This document shows, piece after piece, positions 34,684-45,569 of a stretch of 64,000 nucleotides of DNA. Origin of the DNA: Mycteria americana (taxonomy: Eukaryota; Chordata; Aves; Ciconiiformes; Ciconiidae); NCBI RefSeq assembly GCF_035582795.1, contig NC_134367.1, positions 2,234,501-2,298,500 on the forward strand. The letters run 5' to 3'. Position numbers and translations under genes: made by a program. Under the pieces are notes generated by a model. It was not told where the DNA came from, searched no databases, and saw only the letters and a list, made by a program, of their open reading frames with translations. How positions within the stretch are numbered: position 1 is the stretch's first letter; each line of letters opens with the position of its first letter.

Positions 34684-37600
34684 TAACAACCTTCCTCCGT
34701 ACTTGTTTAGCAATTTCTTATCAGCATATCTGGAAGCGCGCTATAAAGGTGGTAAATAACCATCTGCCTCTGCAGATCAGCAGCCCAGGGCACAGGCGGT
34801 GGTATGGCTTGCCGGAGGCCAGCCAGCAGCTCAGTGGCAGAGGCAGGTGATGGACGCTGTATCTTTTGTCTCCATTTCAGATTCTGACCCATTTTGCGAC
34901 CTCGGGAATGATTGTAAAGTATGTTGTAAGTACATACATTTTTATTCTAATAACATAATCGGTAGGAGTTACATCAAGGCGTTCAAGGGTAGACTGCTTG
35001 GCTTGGTACGTTCCTGGACATTACTATTAGTTATTTTACAGCATCATCAATACAAAAAACTTCATAAATCAGAGAAGGCCTAAGCCTTAAAATGTATAGT
35101 GAGCACTGAAGACGCATGATCTGCTGCAGCGAAGGCACGGTGTCTGCAGTAATGCCTGAGAACTCAGCTCCAAGACCAGTCACATCCTGGGAACTTTACG
35201 TTTCTGGCGAGTATGCTCATTGATGAGAAACGTAAAACCATTGCTGCAGGGTTACAGCATTTCCTTGCATAGCCATTTGCTGTTTGTAACACGGACCTAG
35301 CGCTGAACTGCTGCCACGAGAAGCTACACGCTGCCTAACAGAGACCAAAAAAAAGGCCGGAACAACAGTTTGGCCTTAAGAAGCCAAGGAAACACCCATG
35401 AAGCAATCCGTTTAACTTGGTGTCCGGGGGGAAAAGGCTTGTGAGGAGAGATTTGCAATACCAGGGAATGATGCCGATGAATGTTTTGGATGGGATTTAC
35501 CCCACCTCACTTTAAATGCTTAAAAGTTAGCTTTCTTAATCAAAATTAGTCAGTCTGGTCTCTTGCGTAATCAACAGATCCTAAGATATATGAGAGAGTT
35601 GCCATCTGCAAGTTCCTATTTCAGCTGATCGCTTGAGAGGTGACCAGCTTAGACTTAACTAGCTCTTAGGCCATCATGTTCGTTGAGATGAACTCCCCGT
35701 TCCAAGCATCCAGGGCAATTAGAAAAACGAAAGAACAAAGTCTGGGAGCGGGAGATGCACTGAGTTACCTAATCATTGGTTTGGAGCTGGAATTCATGTG
35801 GCACTCGACCAAGTACCCCAATGGGCAGAGTCTCCTGCTGGATGCTCTCCCTTCAGGTAAGATCCATGGTGTGTCGTGCCCAGTGCCTGGTCTTGACAAT
35901 GGTCAATGTCTCTCGCGCCAAAAAACTTGAAACCCTCAAGTGACACAGTGCAGAATAATCTGCTCACAGAGCAGAAGTCTTCTCCTAATCCATGTCCATC
36001 AGTAGTTGGCATTTTCTCTGAAACATGATTTCTAGTCTATAAATGTTGAGAATTCATGGGCGTACTGTGACTCTTCCTAACATGTGGAAAGGTTCGGTTT
36101 TATCCCAGCTCTCTCACTCTGGGATATGATAAGGCAATGAGTTAGAGTTGCTGTGCATTCAGTCCCCTTATCCTTAAAAACTGCTATTCGTTACATTTAC
36201 TGGATATTTCCTTAATTGCAGAAAAGACAAATAAGAGCACGTGACTTACATTCTCTTAAAGGATTAGACTAGTGCCAGCTCCCCACACAGAGCCACGTGC
36301 AATGCTGTAATCCAGAGTGTGGGATTTGATTTCCTTCTCACTAACATGATCGAAAAGATGGAGTTGCCTTGCTTAACATGAGAAAGAAATTCTGTCTTCA
36401 ATACAGCCCTAACTAGGTTTTTCTTGAAGCGTTTTCCCTGAGCCTCCTCTCTCCCACATGTTAAAGGCTTTTCCCTTGAACGCTGTGGTGCTTTCTTCAC
36501 AGTCTAGCTGATTTGGCAGGGGCTGCAGGTTACAGCTGAGGGATCACATTAACATTGGTGGTAAAGCACTCACTTTGTAGGGAGGGTACAGTTACCATCA
36601 CTCAGGTGGCTGGTAGTCCTCCCTTGTCTTCCACAATCCCCTCGGTGCCCGCAGAGACAGACAACTTCTGTAATTCACTGGCAAAGCATCACAGAGCAGC
36701 TCAGGCTGTGGGATATGCCCCAAGATGTCTGAGTGACCTACAGGCAAGCTCACATGAGGTCCAGCAGCTCTAGCAAGGATCTATGCAAGTGTCTCCATGG
36801 TCAAAAGGCTAGGTGAACTCCGCAGAGATGACATACCCAGAGGAAAAAGAGCATATAGCACCAGCTCGAGAGCAGCAGTGACAGGAAACCGGACTGAGAA
36901 GCACAACAGGAAAACAGACTTAGACTGTACTCCGGTTGGGAAATGGGAGATCCCACCTGGAGATCCCAAAGGCCAGCAGGAGTCATTGCACCAAGTACAG
37001 TACTTCCAAAAAAAAGTATCAAGCCATTGCTCCAACACCTTTCTCGCTAAACTGGCTGCAAGGCAGTTAAGATTTCTTTTGGACAGCCTAGGTGAGAATA
37101 GACGCCGGACCTCCATGCCCATTTCTTTGCATTGTGTGGTGAGGTCAATGAAGAAAGTCTTTTCTAGCAACAGTTGAAAAAAAATTGAGCTGGGTCCTTA
37201 TGAAGGACTTAAAAGCAGCTGTTCTTCACCGAGCACAGCCTGTGACTCGGGTAACATTGCTGTTGTTTCCCCAGTGCCAGGCAGATAAGTTTCTGTTTCG
37301 CTGGGATGAAAGATACTCTGGATCCTCCCTTACTCTGTGTCAGATCCTTGGTTAGATGGAGGAATGTGCCAGGGCTGAGCCTCAAACAGTGGAGATGCTA
37401 GATGAAAGAGAAATAATGTAAGAATCAGACAGATTAATTTAGAGAATTCAGATTCTAAACATATTTAGGTTTACTCGGCCAATCCTGGGGATTTTGGTGG
37501 CATTTAATACCTCAAATACCTTTACAAATCTGGATTGAATGGAAAGATGGTTTCCATTCATCATCTCATTAGAGAGCAAATAATCATCAGTCAAAACATC

Positions 37601-37970
37601 TTTACTTTTCCTGCCCACCTTTCTGACAGTCTGCAAACATGCCCTGGTAAAGCCCAGCTACAGCACTAGCTGAAGTTGGTAAGTTTACCTTGAGAAAAGC
37701 CTGGCAGAGATCACAAAGGTCCAGGAGAGGTCACTGAAGGAATTACAATAGGATTTGTCTCTCTCTCTTACAAAAAAAAATATAGTTTTGCCTTGCAAAT
37801 TGCCCCTAATCCAAATGCAATCCATCAGGGATAATTTACCTTGGTAGTTTTTATACTACAGCAGTGGTGTTTGTAGGTAGCTTGCTTCCCCGCTCTCCCT
37901 AGCACTTTCCTCATGCAGTTTTTAAATTTCTTATCATGTAGAAGACAGTGACTGCAGCAGAGCTCAGACA

Positions 37971-38115
37971 GGATGCTGCACGTCCCTGCACGCGCCATTA
38001 TCCCTCCCCCATACAGAATCATTAATAATCACTGGGTGGCCACTTCCCTGCAGGAGCTCCCCTTACTCTGTCCCCCACATCCTCTTTGACAACACTAAAC
38101 TGCACCTCAACAGCA
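37971..38115 (+). repeat. Diverged duplicated segment, copy 1
   Basis: From GGATGCTG through CATTATC, ATTAATAATCACTGG and CAGGAGCTCCCCTTACTCTG to CCTCTTTGA, this segment lines up with 38690-38830 in order, with many substitutions and small gaps. The family was not recognised. Confidence 0.6.
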
Positions 38116-38689
38116 GTTGCGGATTGGTTCACAGAAGTTAAGAGACTTAAGAAACACCTTCTTCCCATTCCCAGTGCCTCCCGGACGGCAGCAGTCAGAG
38201 CTGAGTGCCACATTCCTGGGAGGCCACAAAGCTGCTGCCAGACCAGCGGAATTGCCGTGATTGACTGGAACAACCAATAACGCAGCCAAGGCCCAGAGCC
38301 TACGCTTAACTCTTCATGACTTGGCCCCAGTCCAGCGAACAACTTTCCTAAGGCTCTGTCCAGGCAATGTGACTTCAGGATGAGGGTCCTATTTCATAGA
38401 AACCTTCTATTGCTTTAGAAATACGTGTTACTGTAACCCTCTAGCCTAATCTTGATGCTTTCCTCTCTGGGCTTTTATGACCAAGATGCGTTTATGAAGC
38501 AGTCTTCATGTCTTTTCCACCGTACTCATTCCAGTGCTTTCCCCTACGTATCATCCTTCATCTGTGTTCGGATTCTTTCTTTCATCTCCCACAGAAGCAT
38601 TTGTGATCACTCATTTGCACTGTGGGTCCTCCTCATGGGGGTTAGCCTGTGCACCTGCTAAAAACGCTAGATGCTAGGGAGATCCAAAG

Positions 38690-38830
38690 GGATGCTGGAG
38701 GTCTCCACGTGCTCCATTATCTCCCTTCTAGATGGGATTATCAATAATTACTGGATCATCACTGCCCTGTAGGAGCTCCCCTCACTCTACCCCTGTGTTC
38801 TCTTTGAAAATCCTAACAGTATCACAGCAG
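38690..38830 (+). repeat. Diverged duplicated segment, copy 2
   Basis: This is the second copy of the segment at 37971-38115: GGATGCTGG, CCATTATCTCCC, ATCAATAATTACTGG and TAGGAGCTCCCCTCACTCTA occur in the same order. The offset is about 720 bases. Confidence 0.6.
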
Positions 38831-40540
38831 AAGCCTCTTTTCCTTTGTTCATTCCAGGTTCTTTACCCACTACCTTTCTTCGACTATTAAAAATCATCAG
38901 GGTTCACAAATTGCAATCCTTATGTGGACAGCCCGCTTGTGAACTAATAGGCCTTTCACCAAAGTCTGCACACAAACGTGTGCTTCTGAAAGATATCCAA
39001 TACTTTCCCAGCCAGCTGCGGACACTGAGGACCTTCAGGAGGTGCTGGGTATATCAAGAGGTGAGATCGTGAATAGCTGCCCGAGGAAAGCCTAGACTGA
39101 AATGGCATAAAATTGTTTTTGATCGTGTCGCTCTGTCTCCTTATTTTTGGAAGGTGTTCACAGATCAGCTGCTTTCTCAGCCGTTGTCTCCCTGGAGTTG
39201 ATTGTTTTCTCCTGTGATTTGCTGGATGGTCTGATTCCAACCCAACCGTACCAGCTCCTCCTGGCATCTGTCCAGGACCTGGCAGAGTCCATGGTCTTTA
39301 GACTGAGCCCGCTGTCACTTCTGATCTAAGTTCTCCTGCTCTGCCGTTGAGTATCAGTGAGTTAAACCTATGGGAAGCCTATGCCAGTGTTTAATACCAA
39401 GATGACAGTCGTGACAGACAGGCGGATCTAGCAAGTGCTAGATGTGACGTCTTTGGCCATATGTTCTCTTTTGATGCAGCAAATCACTGTCATCTGGGTT
39501 CCCACCATCCACAATGACTGCCTTCTCCTTCGCCTACAGAAATACACCGCCAGCACCATCTCCTTCCCTCTGCGCACTAAATTTGGATATTGGCAATCTC
39601 TACAATAGCCTCCACATGGGAGAGGGCAGCATACTAACATGGAGACCTGGCGTTTGTCCTTGTGAAGTCTTTCTTTCCTCTTTCACGTGGCTTTGGCACT
39701 GGAGCTCGAACAGGTGCTGGTCGTATCCCGGCGTTCCACTGGGAGCTCTGGGCTAGGGTCTTTGCTGCTGCTTTGGAGGGCAGGCTCCCAGTTGGCTGGT
39801 GAGTGGCCCAGCTGGGACGAACTGGTGTTTTTGGAACAGACTCAAGATCTGCAGAGAGTGATAGCTAGGAAGAGAAGGCAGTAAGTATCATATCATCCCA
39901 ACAGCTTCAGAGGGACTGAAAACGTTGGAGTCCATTGAGAACTTCTATGAATTCTGTACATTCTATGTGCATTCTGTATACATTCTATAAATTATATTCC
40001 TAAATGATATCCCTAAATTATATTCCTAAATGATACAAGCATAATCTGCATTATTTGCAGTGACCTGTGCTCTGCTATAGGTTTACCTTAAGGACAAAAG
40101 GACCCAATTAGAAATTGATGCTAGTAAAGCCAAACCCACATAAATTGATTCTCCACATCAATTCATATGTTAATGCACAAATTCTCCCCCGTGCATATGG
40201 CTGCGACTGATCCCAGTCTTGCTTGCTGTTTGAAGTCTCGCAGTGTAAAGGATGGAGTTTATTTTAACGTACCGTTCAATGAACATTTTACTAAACAGGA
40301 TAAAAATTAAGCAAAAAAAAATCTTAGCAACACAGTGATTGCTTATTGCTTGAGAAAGATCCCAAATATTCAAAACGCACAGGTTCTGCAGACCAACAGC
40401 TTTGGCTTTTTTTTGACTGATACAAATTATTTAGTAAGAATAGTGAACAAACATTAACAAAACCAAACATTTACATAGCAACACATTAAAAAGCAATGTG
40501 GGCAGATAGTATTATGTGAATGGTGTCCGTAGTAAAATGG

Positions 40541-41112
40541 TGTCCTGGTTTCAGCTGGGATAGAGTTAATTCTCTTCCTAGTAGCTGGTATAGTGCTGTG
40601 TTTTGGATTTAGGATGAGAATAATGTTGATAACACACTGATATTTTGGCTGTTGCTGAGCAGTGCTTACACTGGTCAAGGACTTTTCAGCTCCCCATGCT
40701 CTGCCGGGTGCACAAGAAGCTGGGAGGGGGCACAGCCAGGACAGCTGACCCAGACTGGCCTAAGGGCTATTCCATACCATACGACATCATGCTCCGTATA
40801 GAAACTGGGGGGAGTTGGCTGGGGGCAGCGATTGCTGCTTGGGGACTGACTGGGCATCGGTTGGTGGGTGGTGAGCAGCTGCATCACTTGTTTTTTTTTT
40901 CTTGGATTTTGTTCCTCTTTCTCTCTTGTTGTTTTCCTTTTAATTACCATTTATTATTATTATTATTTTATTTCAATTATTAAACTGTTCTTATCTCAGC
41001 CCATGAGTTTTCTTACTTTTGCTCTTCTGATTCTCTCCCCCATCCCACCGGGGAGTGGGGTGAGCGAGCGGCTGCGTGGTGCTTAGTTGCCAGCTGGGGC
41101 TAAACCACAACA
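40541..41112 (+). mobile_element. Solo LTR of an avian endogenous retrovirus with 5-bp target duplication
   Basis: The 572-base element begins TGTCCTGGTTTCAGCTGGGA and ends GGCTAAACCACAACA. The 5 bases AATGG occur immediately before it (40536-40540) and immediately after it (41113-41117), a perfect target-site duplication. A polyadenylation-type ATTAAA is at 40979-40984, followed by a short U5-like end. No internal retroviral genes remain, so it arose by recombination between two LTRs. Confidence 0.93.
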
Positions 41113-42587
41113 AATGGTTGTGCAGAAAAGCCAGTCCTGCCCGCCTGTTTCCCCTTTCCATTATTTGAATTGGCAGCAGCGGAAGATATATGGTGCTTCA
41201 TGCCTAATTGTCTAGTTATAAATAAGCAATCCAGCAACTGCTGAATATCAACCTAAAGAAAGGCCAGTGATTATACGACTGCCCAAAGTGGTCCAGGTTC
41301 TGAGCAGTACTTGACGTGTGAGAGAGATGGTGTGATAAAAGCAGCTGCAGTTTTTTTGTCCTAGCGAGAAAAGCACAATGCCATAGAAGCGGTAGTTGTT
41401 GCAGCACAGATCTGACTATTCCTTGCTTTTCATCTCCTGTGTTGGTGGTGGTTCAATTTTAGAGCTCACGGGGACAGATAGGCAAAGACTATTAAAGCCA
41501 GGCTATACTTTTAAAATTAGGGTGACATATATAAGCTGAGTTTGAATCTGCAAACATTCTATTGAGTTATTTTCACTCTTAGGAATAGTCCCATGAAGTT
41601 CAACAGGGTTTCTTGCATGAATAAATAAAATTCAAAATAAGGTTTGTAGAATATAAATATATATACACTGGACAGGACCGTGTCTCAGTGCTGAGAGCCC
41701 TGGCTCTTCATGTGGGCTAAGCCCACACAGTACCTAAATGCGATTCATACTCAAAACACGCATTCCCTGCCAATATGTCATAAGAAAATTTATTCCTGAC
41801 TTCAAATGCTGCAATCGTATTACCTTAGGATATAGGCAGTGAGGCAAGAATGACTGATCCTGTCAAAAAGATGTTATTTAGTAAGTACTAAAAATAAGTC
41901 AGTAATTCAGGAACAGCTGTGAGGGTGGAGCAGTCTCTTGAACAGAAAGAAGCAGACAGCCTGAAAGGCAAAACCAGCCCCTAATTGCTGACATTGCAGT
42001 CATTTGCAAAGCTGTCAAAAGCATCAATGAAATTTTACTTTCCTAATAGAGTGTCTAGGAATCTGGGCATGAGGCTGCCTGCTTTGCCGAGAAGCTGCAG
42101 AAGACTCCTCATTGGAAGTCCTCAAGGACTTGTGTAAGGGACACTGATGTGGCAGCAGTGACGCCTGCAAAGGGACTTGTAGGGCCAGAGCTCAGAAATC
42201 ACAGCAGGGCAACACAGCTCCCGGTCAGAGTGAAGAGGAGGGATGATATAGTGCCCAAAACAGAGATCTGTTTTCCATGCCCAGCCTGGTAAAAGCTTGG
42301 AGAAGTCACCGAATCCGTTGCATTCTTCACTTTTCTTTATGTAATACTGGGACAGTAGCTGCTGAAGGCAATGTGGGCATCAAGGTGGTATAGACGAGCC
42401 ATAAAGCCTTAATCCAGCAAAGTGCTTAAAGAGATGGTTAATGCTGAAACTATACATATCCTTAAAGTAAGGCATTTCCCTGGATAAAGATAGAGCAGGT
42501 ATTCCCTCCCCACTGTAGAGACATGGGGGTTGCATGTGCATTCATAAGAAAGAATGTGGCCCTTCACTCAGAGACCTAATTAACTTC

Positions 42588-42628
42588 ATTTATTGTAATT
42601 TACTATTTATTGTAATTTAGCTAATTTA
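42588..42628. repeat. Short AT-rich direct repeat
   Basis: ATTTATTGTAATTTA is repeated twice in close succession within an AT-rich stretch. It appears to be simple sequence. Confidence 0.6.
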
Positions 42629-44969
42629 CTTTAATTTCTTCTAAATGAAGTGTGAGCCCGGTCACATTTTATGCTATGTTTCCATGATTAGTAATAAACT
42701 CCAAAACCTCACAGGTTTACTAGGAGGAGAACTGATTCACCGCATGCAAACGTGGAGCCAGTGGATGTAATTCCAGGACTCAGGTCATCACCTTAATTAT
42801 GTGTTTATTCTATTTTGGTGTGCTGTTGTTCAGCCTCCTGAGCTTGGAGCTCCATATAATAGCCCTTTTCACATCTTCATTGTTGGCTGTAATATACTTT
42901 ATTCTCACGTACTTTCTGCACTTGGATCATTGATCTATTTAAGAACTTAATTTTAATTTGACGTGATGTTTGCTTTCTTGGGGCACTTATTCTTTCATCA
43001 CAGTCTATTATTCTTCTAAGGATTTACTAAAAGATTCGAGCATTAAGCCTCTTTATTTGGACTTGATTAAATAAGAGTCTTTTCACAGGTCTTCATTTCA
43101 ACAAGGTTTCTCAATGCTACCTTAATAATAAATGGAAATTAATTTTGGATTATTCCTAGTGAGTTATATCTATATTCTTTTTCTATGCATCAGCCTACCG
43201 TAACCAAACCTTTATTGTCCTGTAGTGTTGTAGTCATTAATGGCCAGTGTAACAGCAGGCTTATACATCAGAGAGTAAGAAACAAACACAGCTCTTCTAC
43301 TGAAATTTGGACAACTCTAAACTCAAGAGAAATACAAGCCTATTTTCAACGTAAAGGCCTAGGAAAGAGTGACACAGCAACACAGGCTACCCCAGATTTT
43401 TAACACAAATAGAAGCCAGTGCTACCAAGATTGCATAGCACAAAGGCACGGAGCTGTGTTCTGAGCTGATATCACCAAGGTGTAACCCCCTAGGTTTTAG
43501 GACACTTACCCTTGGGTTAGGCTGTCCTAACTGCCTAGGAGGGACCAAGGGAGGATGGTGGACCTGTCAGGCCTTGACAGCAGGCAGTGGCTTTAAGACT
43601 CTTCCCAGGGCTTTTTGTGGGGTGAGAATTCAGTACCCACTAACTCGGCATGCTCCCCCAGACGTCTGCCTATGAGCATTTTGTGTCAGCTAAATGCCTT
43701 CTGGTGACTATTTGCTACAGGAATAATAATGTCCCTTTTAAACTGTGAGCAGCCACAGAAGGTGACACATACATACATACTGTTCAACCCTGTACTGCTG
43801 CAATTTATAGCCAAAACTCCCACTGACGTCGTGCAGGAGGGTTTGGACGTCAGGGTGGGAGGCAGACTAGGTGCTTGTGCCTTCCTGATTGTGGGTTGCA
43901 GGTTAAGTAACTTTGAAGAACACATAATTTTCCTAAAATCTGGGGAAAGAAAATCAAATTCACCTCTTTTTACCCAGAACTAAGATTCTTTCACTTCTGG
44001 ACTGACAATAAAACAGCTTTAAATGTGAAACGGGAAGCCGTGGTGGAATGAACCGTGTAAGGGTGCTCTGATCTAAGAGCTACAGGGGAAGCCATTGGAG
44101 AATGGAAATTTTAAGACAGAGGCTGAATAACTTTAATTATATTTTCTGTTCTTTAACAGTGACTGAATCTACTTCCTTGCAAACAGGCTGTATTTGGGTC
44201 AGGAGAGTGCCTCCCAATCTCGGGAGACAATGCCTCTCTTTTATGTAAACCTTCTTTGGCTCAACTCACATGCGTTCCCTGGCTTTCATCGCTTAGGAAA
44301 CACGCTTCCAGGTCTGCAAAACCCCCCGATACGCTTGTGAGCACGTCCTTCTGGCAGTTATTTGTTGCCATATCTACAAAAGCCTAGACCCATGATGCTT
44401 TCTGGAAGCCTGACTTCCCTAGATTCCTTTCATGTGAGGATGCCCTATTTTACCAGCGATGAGCACAATGAATCCTCAGTGTTAAGACCTTGGGGCTGCT
44501 TGCTCAGGCTCAGTGCAATGAACAGAGAATAAACTAACATCAAACTGCAATGATCAAAAGTTGCGAGCACAGAAGAGAAGCTTTGGGAAGAGATGCAAGT
44601 GTCACGAGGGAATTGATCCAGTGCTTTGTAAAGCATGGAAGCGGACTGTTGGGATAACTGCACGGTGAGCAATGTGAGGGAGGAGCAGATAACAAGGTCA
44701 CCGTCTACATACAGACAGTTGCTGTCCTTTCCCTACCGAAGGCAGATGGACTCTGTCTAGGCTGCCGTGAGAGGTTGCCCCCGGAGCAGCCAGGCACGGC
44801 GTGCTTTCTGTCCTCCTTCTGCCCAGGTATCTCCCTCAGGGACAGGCAACAAACGTGCCTGGCAGCCCACCTACAGCAGGAGCAAAGCTTCATAGTTACC
44901 TAAGTTAAGTAAAAGCTCCGAGCTAAAATGTTCCTGGGTGTACCGGACACTGGGCCCCAGTTGATATAA

Positions 44970-45096
44970 TTACAAGCTGGTGATACTTGCCAGTGATTTT
45001 GCCTTCTGGAGCTTATTAGATCCACGACCCGCTCTCTTTTTTTTCTCAGCTGCCTGCCGGCTAAGGTCTGGGGTCTCCCCTCCTCCTTTCTTTCTC
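44970..45096 (-). CDS. FBXO16: FBXO16 last coding exon
   Basis: The acceptor TTCTGCTCTGCAG is followed by a base that completes an alanine codon, then RKKGGGETPDLSRQAAEKKK and RAGRGSNKLQKAKSLASITS plus L and a TAA stop (44972-44970). The pattern RK..(x)TPD(L/F)SRQ...K(K)...L(Q/R)KA(K/Q)S matches the basic C-terminal tail of mammalian FBXO16. The exon lies 6.5 kb from the previous one. The call rests on this short motif, a good acceptor and frame continuity. Confidence 0.85.
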
Positions 45097-45531
45097 CTGC
45101 AGAGCAGAACAGAATAGTATTAATAAGTGCTCTGGAGTTGGTTCCCTGGGGTTGAGAAAAAGACAATCCCTTATGATATTGCCACCCAAAAAGACATGGT
45201 TTAAGATAACACATTTTATCTTGCACCTGGGGCAGACCAAGAGCGCATAATCAGATACCATGGCTCAGAGGAGCGTGGTAATTTGCTATTTTTTAAGTTA
45301 TGATAACTTTATAGCACTCAAACATGTGCCCTTAGCTCGAGATTTACTGATTTAAGCTAAATCCACATAACATGTTACATCAGCTTAGGGGAATTCACAG
45401 AAAGGCAAGTTTAGCTAAATCAATTTGAGAGTTTTCAGTGAAGTCCATGTAACTTGTAACATAAATAAGGCTAGAGGACTGCCCCTCCAACAAGTTATTT
45501 ATTTATTGTTTTTATAGCCAAATACTTCTTC

Positions 45532-45569
<38 letters not shown>

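Larger units (their letters stand above)
31131..44969. other. Intergenic DNA between ELP3 and FBXO16
   Basis: The right edge of the ELP3 promoter lies at the left end. No coding exon was recognised on either strand, and I looked specifically for the P-loop GTPase NUGGC, for PNOC and for ZNF395, which are ELP3 neighbours in human as I recall. CR1 ends, one solo LTR and a diverged duplicated segment are present. FBXO16 3' untranslated sequence must occupy part of the right end. Confidence 0.7.

Noticed and set aside
43185-43403. Plus-strand frame ending in ATPDF, resembling the FBXO16 tail motif TPDF
   Set aside because: It is on the wrong strand for FBXO16, and a better match with a proper acceptor and frame lies at 44970-45096.
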